Program-made: the position numbers and the translations under genes
Assembly: GCA_913020475.1 (NCBI GenBank)
Contig: CAJVZM010000006.1
Coordinates: forward strand, 1-35,558
DNA: 35,558 nt
Direction of reading: 5' to 3'
Source: an uncultured Flavobacteriaceae bacterium
GTDB taxonomy: Bacteria > Bacteroidota > Bacteroidia > Flavobacteriales > Flavobacteriaceae
The notes under the pieces: generated by a model
What the model was told of the DNA's origin: nothing
Seen by the model: only the letters and a program-made list of their open reading frames with translations
Databases searched by the model: none
Shown here: positions 8,065 through 18,105 of the stretch, piece by piece
Layout: every line of letters starts with the position of its first letter
Numbering within the stretch: position 1 is the first letter of the stretch

Positions 8065-9153
8065 TCAATCTCTCCGTGAATTTGGAAAAAATATTTTCCC
8101 CGTAGCATGATCCTTTTCTGCTCCAGTTACACTGGCAAGGCAATTGACGGAACCTTGCCACTTAAGTAGACCCAAAAAAGCAAAAATCAAGGCTTCTTTA
8201 AATTCTACAATTTCGGAATGGGGAATCACTATTTTCGCTTTAGTTCTTTCTTGAATCGCCTTCACTAAAAAGCTATTGAATACCCCACCTCCAGTAATGA
8301 GTACAGATCCATCTTCAGGCAAGCATCTTGCTATCTCTTGAGCGATGTGCTGGGTATAGGTGTAAAGTAAATCTTTTGTGTCCTCATTAGCGAAATCCTT
8401 CAAAATATCAAAAATATGTCCTTGAACCCATTCCATCCCTAATGATTTGGGTGGTTTTTTGGAATAATAATCAAGTTGACTCAATCTATTAGAAAGTGCT
8501 GAGATCATTTTTCCTTCAGCAGCAGCTTTTCCACCAGTATCATATTGCAAATTCAAGCGATGAGCCAAAAAATTAAGAACGGTATTTACGGCACAGATAT
8601 CATAGGCCAAAACTAAATCGTTTTGTAAAATACTGATATTGGAAAATCCTCCCAGATTGACACAAGCCTGATGTTCACTAAAAAGCATCAAATCTCCAAC
8701 GGGAACCAATGGAGCACCTTGCCCACCCATGGCGACGTCCTGGGTTCTAAAGTCACATACAACAGGCCATCCAATGCGATCTGCCAAACGACTTAAATTG
8801 CCGATTTGTAAGGTAAAACCCTCTTGAGGTTGATGAAAAACAGTATGGCCATGAGATGCCACTGCCTCTAGCACTTCAATTTTCTCCTTGGTAATAAAAT
8901 CAGAGATTGTATTTCCTAAATAATCAGTAAACTTAATATTGAGTTTTTCTAGTTTCGCTGGAGCTAATTCAATTGAATTGCTTAAATTATTTTTCCAGAT
9001 TTGACTGTAATCGACGGTTTCAGAAGCTAAAATTTGAAAATTCCATGTCTCCTTTTTCGTAAACTTTACATAAGTAAGGTCTATACCATCCAGTGATGTT
9101 CCAGACATACAACCAATCATGTAATAATTATTAGACTCTCTTTGGGTTGTCAA
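8065..9153 (-). CDS. anmK: Anhydro-N-acetylmuramic acid kinase
   Basis: AnmK opens and phosphorylates 1,6-anhydro-MurNAc from cell-wall turnover to MurNAc-6-phosphate in the cytoplasm. The 362-residue protein shows the family's phosphate loop MSGTSLDGID (16-25), FCDFRTQDVAMGGQGAPLVP-like central block (WPVVCDFRTQDVA and GGQGAPLVPVGD), LNLGGFSN-like VNLGGFSNIS, and VLITGGGVFN near the C-terminus. The start chosen is TTG 9153. An internal ATG at 9120 would leave only four residues before MSGTS and probably clip the first beta-strand. It heads the minus-strand run that continues with nhaD and the exb/tonB genes. Confidence 0.93.
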   Translation of the reverse strand: MTTQRESNNYYMIGCMSGTSLDGIDLTYVKFTKKETWNFQILASETVDYSQIWKNNLSNSIELAPAKLEKLNIKFTDYLGNTISDFITKEKIEVLEAVASHGHTVFHQPQEGFTLQIGNLSRLADRIGWPVVCDFRTQDVAMGGQGAPLVPVGDLMLFSEHQACVNLGGFSNISILQNDLVLAYDICAVNTVLNFLAHRLNLQYDTGGKAAAEGKMISALSNRLSQLDYYSKKPPKSLGMEWVQGHIFDILKDFANEDTKDLLYTYTQHIAQEIARCLPEDGSVLITGGGVFNSFLVKAIQERTKAKIVIPHSEIVEFKEALIFAFLGLLKWQGSVNCLASVTGAEKDHATGKIFFPNSRRD

Positions 9154-9289
9154 TTTGCAATTGTTTTTTTGTTATTGAAAATAAATTTTAAAAATAAATG
9201 ATTAAAATGAACCATTGATTGGACATTTAATAAAATTTAAAGCTTTTAATCGTAATTTGATAATTGTATTTTATTGTAATTGACAAACT

Positions 9290-9320
9290 TTTGGGCTTAA
9301 ACTTTAAACATTTAATTTTG
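9290..9320 (+). promoter_or_regulatory. Bacteroidota-type promoter of gltBD
   Basis: TTTG at 9290-9293 and TAATTTTG at 9313-9320 match the -33 and -7 consensus (TTTG, TAnnTTTG) with a 19-nt spacer. Transcription would begin near 9326, leaving about 20 nt before the gltB ATG. Confidence 0.7.
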
Positions 9321-9347
9321 AGGTCCTATATTTAAAAAACCGACTTA

Positions 9348-12300
9348 ATGTTACCAATAAAACAAGGATTGTATTCTCCTGAGAATGAGCATGACAACTG
9401 TGGTGCGGGTTTTATTTGCAGCCTTCAAGGAAAGAAGACTAATGATATCATACACAAAGCGCTTGATATTCTAGACTGTTTAGAGCATAGAGGTGCTGTT
9501 AGTTCTGATGGGAAGACGGGTGATGGAGCTGGTATCCTAATTGAAATCCCTCACGAATTTTTTAAAGATCAATGTAGTTTTAATTTACCTGAATTTGGTG
9601 AATACGCAGTAGGAATGGTTTTTTTACCAAAAAAAGATAATCAAAGATCATTTTGCATTGGTGTTTTAGAGTCTGAATTTAAGAATCAAGGTTTGAAAGT
9701 TCTGGGATGGAGGAAAGTTCCAGTAAGAACTGAAATCGTAGGAAAGATAGCTGCCCAAACTGAACCAAAAATTATGCAAATTTTTGTAGGTAAAGGAAAA
9801 AATGTAATTACTGAGCAAAATTTTAATAACAAACTATTTTGCGCAAGAAAAATATCAGAGCACAAAATATATGAATCCAACTTATCTCAAAATTCCTTTT
9901 TTTATGTTCCAAGCTTATCAAATCGGACGATTATCTATAAGGGGCTCCTTATACCAAAAGATATTAAAGGATATTACTCTGATTTATCTGATCCTAAGGT
10001 AGTAACAAAACTTGCCCTAGTTCATCAACGATTTTCTACTAATACCTTTCCAACATGGGATTTGGCTCAGCCATTCCGTTACATGTGCCACAATGGTGAG
10101 ATAAATACTTATCGAGGAAATTTTAGCAGAATGGAAACAAGAGAAGAGCTTCTTGAAAGTGAATTTTTCGGAGACGATATAAAAAAAATGCTCCCTATAA
10201 TTCTACCCGGAAAATCTGATTCTTGTTCCATGGATATGGCTGTTGAGCTTCTACTATCGACTGGCAGATCCCTTCCTGAAGTCATGATGATGTTAGTTCC
10301 TGAAGCATGGGAAAAACATACACACATGGATGATGTGAAAAAATCTTTCTATAAATTCAATTCATGTTTAATTGAACCGTGGGATGGCCCTGCTTCAATC
10401 CCATTTACCGATGGTAAATTTATCGGCGCCTTACTTGACAGAAACGGTCTAAGACCCTCTAGATATACAGTTACTAAAGATGGGTATGTTGTGATGTCCT
10501 CAGAAACAGGAGTTTTGGAAATTGATCCGGTCAATGTTCAAATGCATGGAAGACTTGAGCCAGGAAAGATGTTTCTTGTTAATATGGACGAGGGAAGGAT
10601 TGTTGAAGATGATGAAATAAAAAAAATAATTACCTCAAAAAAACCATATGAGAAATGGATTAATGAAAATTTAATTTTACTTAAAAATATACCTTACAAG
10701 AAAAAAAACAATCCTAAAGAAAAAGAAAGTTTTGAAACCAGAATGAGAATTTTTGGTTACACACAAGAGGATATTACTACAATAATATCTCCTATGTTAG
10801 TAAATGGGAAAGAAGCGATTGGTTCAATGGGAATAGATACCCCACTTGCCGTCTTATCTGACAAACCACAATTACTATTTAACTATTTCAAACAACTGTT
10901 TGCTCAAGTTACAAACCCTCCTCTTGATGGAATTAGAGAAGAGATCGTTACTGATATTAGTTTGACTCTTGGTGAAGAATTCAATCTTTTTGAAATTTCT
11001 GACAAACATGCCAGAAAATTATTTATTGAAAATCCAATTATTTCCAATGAGGATCTTGATAAAATTTTATGTCTCGATCAAAATAATTTTAAGGCAGTAA
11101 AAATTCCTATTCTTTACGAGGTTGAAATGGGTTTTAATGGAATTGAGATCTCCTTAGACGAAATAGTAAATAATATTGAAAATGAAATCTCAAATGGTGC
11201 TAATATTATTATTTTATCTGACAGAGGAGTCTCCTCTACGCTGGCGCCTATTCCAGTACTACTAGCTACATCTCATGTACACAACTACTTCAAAAGACAT
11301 AAAAAAAGGTCCTCATTTGGTATTATCATACAATCAGCTGAACCAAGGGAACCCCACCACTTTGCACTACTTTTTGGTTATGGTGCAAGCGCAGTCAATC
11401 CATATTTGGTAAATGAAATAATTCAATATCAGTCTAAAAGCAATAAATTATCTATTAATGCTGATACAGCAGTTAAAAACTTTAACAAAGCAATTGCTAA
11501 AGGTATTGTCAAAATAATGAATAAAATAGGTATATCAACATTGAATTCTTACAGAGGCGCTCAAATTTTTGAGGCTTTAGGTCTATCTCAAAAATTCATT
11601 GATGAATTCTTTACAAATACTCCAACTCGAATTGAAGGAATAGGACTATATGAAATTGAAAAAGACGTAAACAAGAGACACACTAAGGCGTTTATACATG
11701 AATCGAATTTGGGCTTGCCTCTCGAAATTGGGGGAGAATATAGGTGGAGAAGAGATGGTGAAGCTCATGTGGTTAACCCTTCTACAATCTCAACTCTTCA
11801 GCAGGCAGTTAGAAATAAAAGTTTTGACAAATATGAAAGCTTTGCCAAACTTATAAATGATCAAAATCATAGATTAATGACTTTACGTGGGTTATTTGAG
11901 TTTTCTAACTTTGACCCAATTCCAATAAATCAGGTTGAACCTTGGACTGAAATCGTAAAAAGGTTTAAAACAGGTGCTATGTCTTTGGGTTCTATAAGCC
12001 AAGAAGCTCACGAAAACTTAGCAGTTGCAATGAATAGAATTGGAGGAAAAAGTAATTCAGGTGAAGGTGGCGAGGACCTTAGAAGATTTCTTCCTGATGA
12101 AAACGGTGATTTAAAAAACTCGGCAATTAAACAAGTTGCTTCTGGAAGATTTGGTGTTTCAAGCCACTACCTGAGTTCTGCTAAAGAAATACAAATTAAA
12201 ATGGCTCAAGGAGCAAAGCCAGGTGAAGGCGGTCAACTTCCAGGACCGAAGGTAAATCCCTACATTGCCTCAGTAAGAAACTCCACTCCATATGTTGGAT

Positions 12301-13859
12301 TAATTTCACCCCCTCCTCATCACGATATATATTCAATAGAGGATCTTTCTCAGTTGATTTACGATTTAAAGAATGCAAATAGAAAAGCGAGAATTAATGT
12401 AAAGTTAGTCTCTGAAGTTGGAGTTGGAACTATTGCTGCTGGAGTTGCCAAAGCTAAAGCCGATGTGATTTTAATTTCAGGCTATGATGGAGGGACTGGT
12501 GCCTCCCCTTTAACATCTTTAAAACATGCTGGTTTGCCCTGGGAACTTGGAATTGCAGAGGCTCAACAAACTTTAGTCTTAAATGGCCTCAGAAGTAGAG
12601 TCGTTCTTGAGTGTGATGGACAACTGAAAACTGGAAGAGACGTTGCCATAGCATGTTTACTTGGAGCTGAAGAATTTGGTTTTTCAACTGCTCCTTTAAT
12701 TGCAAGCGGTTGTATCATGATGAGAGCCTGCCATTTAAATACTTGTCCAGTTGGAATTGCAACACAAGATCCAGACCTAAGAAAAAATTTTAAAGGAAAA
12801 CCGGAACACGTCATTAATTATATGTATTTCGTTGCAGAAGAATTAAGACAAATAATGTCAGAGCTAGGATTTAGGAAAATTGATGAGATGGTTGGCCAAT
12901 CTCAGAAATTAAATATGAATAAAGCCATTAAGCATTTTAAAGCCGAAGGAATTGATCTCTCCAAAATCCTTTACAAACCGCATAAAAATATTTCAGAAAA
13001 TTTAATTGAGAGAAATACTGAACTTCAAAATCATAATTTAGAAAATGTAATTGATTTTAAAATATTAGATGATGCTAAAAATGCTGTTTTTAACAAAAAG
13101 TCTACTGAATTAAATTACAGAATAAAAAATACTGATAGAACAATTGGTGCAATTCTAAGTAACGAAATTTCAAACTTACATGGACCAGATGGACTCCCAA
13201 AAAACACTTTGAAATTGAATTTTTTTGGAACTGGTGGACAAAGTTTTGGTTGTTTTGCAACTAGAGGTTTGGTGATGAAAATAACTGGAACAACAAATGA
13301 TTATTTTGGAAAGGGGCTATCTGGAGCAACAATTATCGCCAAGGTACCAGATGAGGCTACATTTAATTCTGACGAAAATATAATCACAGGTAATGTTGCT
13401 TTGTATGGTGCTACGAGTGGTGAAGCATATGTAAATGGAATTGCGGGGGAGAGATTTTGCGTTAGAAATTCTGGAGCTAAGGCTGTGGTTGAGGGAATTG
13501 GTGATCATGGATGTGAATACATGACAGGGGGTATAACTGTTATACTTGGGGATTTTGGAAGAAATTTCGCAGCCGGTATGAGTGGTGGTATAGCATATAT
13601 TTTCAGTGAGAATGGTATATTTGATGAGAAAAAATTTAACCTTGAAATGGTTGAATTAGAAGATTTAAATAGTAATGATAAAGATGAAGTTTTATCCTTA
13701 ATTGAAAACCATCAGAGATATACGAACAGTAAAATTGCTGGTAAGATTATAAATGATTGGGCTAATTCTATTAAAAAATTTATTAAAGTAATGCCAACTG
13801 ATTATAAGAGAGCCCTCGAAATTCTTGAAAAAAGTAAAAAAGAGAAAAAAATTAGTTAA
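9348..13859 (+). CDS. gltB: Glutamate synthase, large (alpha) subunit
   Basis: The 1503-residue catalytic subunit makes two glutamates from glutamine and 2-oxoglutarate. Domains in order: N-terminal class II glutaminase with nucleophile Cys18 (NEHDNC18GAGF, after a 17-residue propeptide); a central domain; the FMN synthase domain (GAMSLGSIS, GEGGED, KPGEGGQLPGPKV); the 3Fe-4S site C1122-x5-C1128-x4-C1133; and a C-terminal GXGXG beta-helix (GGITVILGDFGRNFAAGMSGG). Length and motifs are normal. The gene is markedly AT-rich: 10621-10680 holds only 11 G+C in 60, against 29 in 60 at 14461-14520 in gltD. That hints at separate recent history. gltD follows after 2 bp. Confidence 0.97.
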   Translation: MLPIKQGLYSPENEHDNCGAGFICSLQGKKTNDIIHKALDILDCLEHRGAVSSDGKTGDGAGILIEIPHEFFKDQCSFNLPEFGEYAVGMVFLPKKDNQRSFCIGVLESEFKNQGLKVLGWRKVPVRTEIVGKIAAQTEPKIMQIFVGKGKNVITEQNFNNKLFCARKISEHKIYESNLSQNSFFYVPSLSNRTIIYKGLLIPKDIKGYYSDLSDPKVVTKLALVHQRFSTNTFPTWDLAQPFRYMCHNGEINTYRGNFSRMETREELLESEFFGDDIKKMLPIILPGKSDSCSMDMAVELLLSTGRSLPEVMMMLVPEAWEKHTHMDDVKKSFYKFNSCLIEPWDGPASIPFTDGKFIGALLDRNGLRPSRYTVTKDGYVVMSSETGVLEIDPVNVQMHGRLEPGKMFLVNMDEGRIVEDDEIKKIITSKKPYEKWINENLILLKNIPYKKKNNPKEKESFETRMRIFGYTQEDITTIISPMLVNGKEAIGSMGIDTPLAVLSDKPQLLFNYFKQLFAQVTNPPLDGIREEIVTDISLTLGEEFNLFEISDKHARKLFIENPIISNEDLDKILCLDQNNFKAVKIPILYEVEMGFNGIEISLDEIVNNIENEISNGANIIILSDRGVSSTLAPIPVLLATSHVHNYFKRHKKRSSFGIIIQSAEPREPHHFALLFGYGASAVNPYLVNEIIQYQSKSNKLSINADTAVKNFNKAIAKGIVKIMNKIGISTLNSYRGAQIFEALGLSQKFIDEFFTNTPTRIEGIGLYEIEKDVNKRHTKAFIHESNLGLPLEIGGEYRWRRDGEAHVVNPSTISTLQQAVRNKSFDKYESFAKLINDQNHRLMTLRGLFEFSNFDPIPINQVEPWTEIVKRFKTGAMSLGSISQEAHENLAVAMNRIGGKSNSGEGGEDLRRFLPDENGDLKNSAIKQVASGRFGVSSHYLSSAKEIQIKMAQGAKPGEGGQLPGPKVNPYIASVRNSTPYVGLISPPPHHDIYSIEDLSQLIYDLKNANRKARINVKLVSEVGVGTIAAGVAKAKADVILISGYDGGTGASPLTSLKHAGLPWELGIAEAQQTLVLNGLRSRVVLECDGQLKTGRDVAIACLLGAEEFGFSTAPLIASGCIMMRACHLNTCPVGIATQDPDLRKNFKGKPEHVINYMYFVAEELRQIMSELGFRKIDEMVGQSQKLNMNKAIKHFKAEGIDLSKILYKPHKNISENLIERNTELQNHNLENVIDFKILDDAKNAVFNKKSTELNYRIKNTDRTIGAILSNEISNLHGPDGLPKNTLKLNFFGTGGQSFGCFATRGLVMKITGTTNDYFGKGLSGATIIAKVPDEATFNSDENIITGNVALYGATSGEAYVNGIAGERFCVRNSGAKAVVEGIGDHGCEYMTGGITVILGDFGRNFAAGMSGGIAYIFSENGIFDEKKFNLEMVELEDLNSNDKDEVLSLIENHQRYTNSKIAGKIINDWANSIKKFIKVMPTDYKRALEILEKSKKEKKIS

Positions 13860-13861
13860 TT

Positions 13862-15328
13862 ATGGGAAAGCTTAGGGGGTTCATGGAATATGACAGAATT
13901 AAAGAACCTGTTGTAGCGCCAAAAAAGCGAGTAAGAAATTATAATGAATTTACGGTTGCTCCAAATAATGAGGAATTACAAAAACAAGGAGGAAGGTGCA
14001 TGGATTGCGGTGTTCCATTTTGCCACAGTGGATGTCCTCTGGGTAATTTGATTCCGGATTTTAACGATGCGGTCCACAAAAATGAGTGGGAGAAAGCCCT
14101 CGCTATTTTACACTCTACAAATAATTTTCCCGAATTTACTGGTAGGCTCTGTCCTGCTCCATGTGAGGAGGCTTGTGTGTTGGGAATCATCAATCCCCCA
14201 GTATCTATTGAATTGATAGAAAAATACATCGTAGAACGCGGATTTTCGGAAGGCTGGATTAAACCTCAAAACCCCGAAACCAGAACGGGTAAAACAGTCG
14301 CTGTAATTGGATCAGGGCCTGCCGGATTAGCTGCCGCTCAGCAACTCAACCGGGCAGGACACAGCGTAACCGTATTTGAAAGAGATAACAAAATTGGTGG
14401 ATTATTGCGATATGGCATACCTGATTTCAAAATGGAAAAAAATGTGATCGACCGCCGATTGGAGATCCTCGAAGCCGAAGGCATCACCTTTAAATGTGAG
14501 GTTGAGGTTGGGAAAACCATCAGTGCAGAGCAGATCGAAAAGGAATTTGATGCCGTAATCCTCTGTACAGGTGCCAGTATCAAACGTGAACTCCCCATTC
14601 CAGGTGCTAAACTAAACGGCGTAACTCAAGCAATGGACTTTTTACCACACAATAATAAAGCCGTTGATGGTCAACACAAACGCGATCCAAAATACTTGGC
14701 CAAAGACAGGAATGTGATTGTTATTGGCGGAGGAGATACGGGGTCGGATTGTATCGGAACTTCCAACCGCCAGGGTGCAAAAAGTGTGACCAATTTTGAA
14801 ATCATGCCAAAACCGGCCGATGGAAGAACAGAAGAAAACCCCTGGCCCTACTGGCCTTTCAAACTCAAAACTAGCTCCTCTCACGAAGAAGGAAGTCACA
14901 GAGAATGGAGTATCTTGACCAAAGAATTTATTGGAGACGGAAAAGGTAACCTTAAAGGCCTAAAAACAGTTGAAGTTACATGGAAAAAAATCCCTGGACA
15001 GCGTCCACAACTGGTTGAACTTGAAGGATCTGAAAAAGAATGGCCTTGCGAATTAGCCTTGTTGGCTCTCGGATTTACAGGCCCTGAAAAATCGCTCCCA
15101 GAACAATTTGGATTGACTTTTGATTCCAGAGGAAACGTCAAAGGAGAGCACCAATACCAAACCAACAAACCCAATATGTTCACTGCCGGAGATGCTCGTA
15201 GAGGACAATCACTAATCGTTTGGGCTATTTCTGAGGGTCGAGAAGCGGCACATCAGATTGACACCTACCTAATGGGTAGTTCCGATCTCCCGAAAAAAAA
15301 TGTAGATGGCGATTTAATGACGGTTTAA
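13862..15328 (+). CDS. gltD: Glutamate synthase, small (beta) subunit
   Basis: A 488-residue FAD protein that passes electrons from NADPH to GltB. The N-terminal double 4Fe-4S region has C46, C49, C54, C58 (CMDCGVPFCHSGC) and C97, C101, C105 (CPAPCEEAC). The FAD fold follows (VIGSGPAGLAAAQQL, about 144-158), then the NADPH fold (VIVIGGGDTGSD, about 286-297) and a C-terminal FTAGDARRGQSLIVWAI. All are normal for the family. It starts 2 bp after gltB, so the subunits are coupled. G+C content rises within its first 350 bp and then resembles the neighbouring core genes rather than gltB. Confidence 0.97.
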   Translation: MGKLRGFMEYDRIKEPVVAPKKRVRNYNEFTVAPNNEELQKQGGRCMDCGVPFCHSGCPLGNLIPDFNDAVHKNEWEKALAILHSTNNFPEFTGRLCPAPCEEACVLGIINPPVSIELIEKYIVERGFSEGWIKPQNPETRTGKTVAVIGSGPAGLAAAQQLNRAGHSVTVFERDNKIGGLLRYGIPDFKMEKNVIDRRLEILEAEGITFKCEVEVGKTISAEQIEKEFDAVILCTGASIKRELPIPGAKLNGVTQAMDFLPHNNKAVDGQHKRDPKYLAKDRNVIVIGGGDTGSDCIGTSNRQGAKSVTNFEIMPKPADGRTEENPWPYWPFKLKTSSSHEEGSHREWSILTKEFIGDGKGNLKGLKTVEVTWKKIPGQRPQLVELEGSEKEWPCELALLALGFTGPEKSLPEQFGLTFDSRGNVKGEHQYQTNKPNMFTAGDARRGQSLIVWAISEGREAAHQIDTYLMGSSDLPKKNVDGDLMTV

Positions 15329-15642
15329 TTTTACTATAAACCTATTTTAAAAAGGGCTTTTACCTTTTTATATAAAATTTACAAATATCCACCTCCTAAA
15401 CCGATTGATTTTTGACTTTAACTAAGAATAGTTAAACACATTTTGACATATTATTGAATAACTGTTATGTTCAATATTTGGATTTAACTGTGTTAAAATA
15501 ATCAATCCATAAAGAGAAAATTTTTGTTTTTAACACACCTAAACTTCAAAAACGAAAGCCCGATATATTTAGGGACTCTTGCCATGACCATCGAGGAAAA
15601 ATTAGTATGTGTGTAATGGAACCTGAAAATTGATTTTAAACT
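15329..15642. other. Convergent spacer with palindromes, no supported gene
   Basis: This 314-bp stretch separates the ends of gltD and the porin gene. It holds a weak hairpin just after gltD, a perfect inverted repeat TTTAACTA/TAGTTAAA (15417-15424 and 15429-15436), a second one TTTAAC/GTTAAA (15483-15488 and 15492-15497), and a related TTTTTAACACAC near 15528. A 43-codon open frame at 15502-15633 has no usable early start codon, and I do not call it. Confidence 0.5.
15349..15369 (+). terminator. Weak hairpin after gltD
   Basis: AAAAAGG (15349-15355), a 7-nt loop and CCTTTTT (15363-15369) form a stem whose 3' arm is itself the T-run. It lies 20 bp after the gltD stop. A and T pairs dominate, so strength is doubtful. 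Confidence 0.4.
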
Positions 15643-18033
15643 TTACTGGAAAAAGTTCCAAACCAAACCAAAGCGAATTGAGGAATCGCGATAGGGCGTA
15701 AAGGGTGCTGAAAAATAGTTGTATCCTGTGGAGTTACTATTGAAATGTTCATACTTTAGAAACAATCGTGTTTGTTGAATTTTCGCGTTGATAAAGAAAT
15801 CTAATCTAGGGAATTCTCCAATTTTTGAATGGTTTTGAGAAACAAACTCTCCCAAATGTGCACTGTATCTGTCAGCGTAAAATTCAGTAAAATACTGGGC
15901 GGTGACTCCGGTTTGTAAGTAGAGTGCCTTGTTAAATAAGTGACTGGAAAAAAGAAAAGAACTCCTCAAATTCCACTTCGGAACATTTAGCGGCTTAAAA
16001 TCAATATCACCATCGTGTGAAACTTTTTGATACTGCGCTGTGTTAACCCAAGTGAATTTCCAAAAATCTAATTGTTGTGAAAAACGTAATTTAAGATAAC
16101 CTATTGTTCCCACATACTGTTCAGGAGAAACCACCAACTCCTCTTCCTTCTTATTGAATCTACCAGAATTGATGTCCTGACCGTAACCCGGCAGAAGATT
16201 CCTAAAATAAGTGTAGTTGTTCAACAATACGTAATGTCCCTCAAGCTTCCCCCACTTGCGATGGCCAAAAGAGAAATTGAGCGAATTGATCAATTGGTTC
16301 TTGAAGTTGGGGTTGTACCAATCGTATTCAACAAAATTACTGCGATTAAGGAAAAAATTAAAATTAGGGACTTGTGACCTTATACTGAGTTTGGCTGTTG
16401 TAAAAATCCCGTTTTCGAAATATCTACTGATTGCTCCTGAAATTAATTGACTGGAGTAGGCCTTAGCGGCAGAAAAATAGCCCTCGGCTTTAAAATCGAA
16501 CTTCAAGAATGTTTTTTTCCAATAGGCAGAAAGTGCCAACTGATTGGCTTTAATTTCAGTGGGATCAGGGCCATAATCAATTGGCTCATCAGAGTTTCTA
16601 GTGTTCTCGGGCATGGTGATGGTATAGTCGGATTGTATTAGTCGAAAACCGGCTTTGAATTCACCCAAGTTTTTTTCATTATAGATGGCATAAAACTCAT
16701 TGTCTATTACCTCCAAAGAGTTTCTAATTCCAAAAAAAGAAGTGCGCGAAACAGTCCCAAAAAATGAATCTCTAGTTAAATTATCGAAATCGAAATGCTT
16801 ACCCTCGTAACTAAATTTGTGTCCAATGGTCAAAACTTTGGGTCTTTCATAGTTCTTCATTTTATCGTTGCCCCCCAACTTAACATCGTACTGATGATCC
16901 AAATAATAACGCCTTCCGATAAGCGTATTTTCAACATTGGTATTGTTGGTCAATCGGGAACGATCCAAAAAACCATCGTAATCAAATTCTTCTACTGCCT
17001 TTTCAAAAAAATACACACTTAACGAATCCAACCCACCATTGGCTTGGTTTTCGAGGCGTTGGGCTGTGAAATGAGAACGCTGGCGATAGCGGTAATTTTT
17101 AGAAGTATATTGGGAGGTAAAACGAAGGTTGGTGGCTCCTCCCAGGGTATTAATATAATTCCCCAAAGAGCGAAAGGCTTTGTGTGCTATGGTAATATTG
17201 AGTCTTGGGGAAGTGTTTACCGTAATCAAGGCGTCTATCAACTGTCCTTGCTCAAAAACTGTTTTAAAAAATAATTCTGTCAATGGAGAGGGCACCTCGT
17301 AATATCCAATTTCATCCTCTTCCATATAGCCATAATGCTTTGCACGAGCACCTATGTCGGGAATTAGTTTTTGATCTTGAAAATCATACCCCAATTTATT
17401 AAAAGTCTCCCCCGTATTGGCAAAGGGAAGTAATTCAAAGTAATCTTTCCGCAGATAATTGAAATGATAATCTTTGTTGATAGTCAAAGAGGTGTCCACA
17501 TGCTTTACCAAACCATCGGAGTAGAAGATTTTGTAGTCCTCTATGGTCACTTCTTCCATTTCCTTAATGGGTTTAGGAGCAATTTCTCTTAATTTCTTTA
17601 ACCTCCTGAGGTAGAGCGTCTTTTGTAAGGAAAAAGAATCCAGTAATTGTATGGTTATAGCATTAGTCAAAAGCCTACTGTCGTGTTCCAAACCAACACC
17701 CTTCATATATCGGTATTGAGGGCGAGGCTTTTCGGAAATGGAATCTGGTATTTTGGCAAGGGTATCCAGAACAACACCTTTTAAAACCTCTAGTTTTGGC
17801 AACCTAAAAGACAAAAATAAAAGAGAGTCTCTAAGACTGATTTTTTTTTCTTCAACAGCCAAACTGTCAATACCAACGGAAAGGCTGTCGCTGACTTCCT
17901 CAACAATCACAGAGAAACCAGTTACTTCAAGCGTATTATTCTCATCGGATGGCGCTTTTAATAAATCCTGGCTCTCTTGCGCATGGGAGAGGTAGCCAGC
18001 CAAAAGCAAAAAAACAAGGAGAAGTCGCTTCAT
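15643..18033 (-). CDS. Putative porin (Porin_10 / DUF4289 type)
   Basis: A 796-residue outer-membrane protein. A signal peptide is clear (MKRLLLVFLLLAGYLSHAQ, cut after the Ala). A charged low-complexity stretch follows to about residue 115, then the family-typical RPQYRYMKGVGLEHD and LLPFANTGETFNKLGYDF blocks. The remainder is a long run of alternating amphipathic strands (NLRFTSQYTSKNYRYRQRSH and similar). It ends in an aromatic residue pattern, FGLVWNFF, fitting beta-barrel assembly. This Bacteroidota family is annotated as a porin by fold; substrate is unknown. It diverges from rnhB over a 72-bp gap and converges on gltD. Confidence 0.8.
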   Translation of the reverse strand: MKRLLLVFLLLAGYLSHAQESQDLLKAPSDENNTLEVTGFSVIVEEVSDSLSVGIDSLAVEEKKISLRDSLLFLSFRLPKLEVLKGVVLDTLAKIPDSISEKPRPQYRYMKGVGLEHDSRLLTNAITIQLLDSFSLQKTLYLRRLKKLREIAPKPIKEMEEVTIEDYKIFYSDGLVKHVDTSLTINKDYHFNYLRKDYFELLPFANTGETFNKLGYDFQDQKLIPDIGARAKHYGYMEEDEIGYYEVPSPLTELFFKTVFEQGQLIDALITVNTSPRLNITIAHKAFRSLGNYINTLGGATNLRFTSQYTSKNYRYRQRSHFTAQRLENQANGGLDSLSVYFFEKAVEEFDYDGFLDRSRLTNNTNVENTLIGRRYYLDHQYDVKLGGNDKMKNYERPKVLTIGHKFSYEGKHFDFDNLTRDSFFGTVSRTSFFGIRNSLEVIDNEFYAIYNEKNLGEFKAGFRLIQSDYTITMPENTRNSDEPIDYGPDPTEIKANQLALSAYWKKTFLKFDFKAEGYFSAAKAYSSQLISGAISRYFENGIFTTAKLSIRSQVPNFNFFLNRSNFVEYDWYNPNFKNQLINSLNFSFGHRKWGKLEGHYVLLNNYTYFRNLLPGYGQDINSGRFNKKEEELVVSPEQYVGTIGYLKLRFSQQLDFWKFTWVNTAQYQKVSHDGDIDFKPLNVPKWNLRSSFLFSSHLFNKALYLQTGVTAQYFTEFYADRYSAHLGEFVSQNHSKIGEFPRLDFFINAKIQQTRLFLKYEHFNSNSTGYNYFSAPFTPYRDSSIRFGLVWNFFQ

Positions 18034-18105
18034 TAAAATTAATTTGATGCGAAGTTAAAATAATTGTACTTAATTTGTGTTGACCAAACCAAACGATTAT
18101 AGGTT

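Noticed and set aside
15502-15633. 43-codon open frame in the gltD-porin spacer
   Set aside because: No start codon near its beginning; the only ATG lies about eight codons before the stop. No recognisable motif.
16256-17274. Several plus-strand open frames of 60-80 codons opposite the porin gene
   Set aside because: They are antisense to a long frame with a signal peptide and barrel strands, and have no family features.
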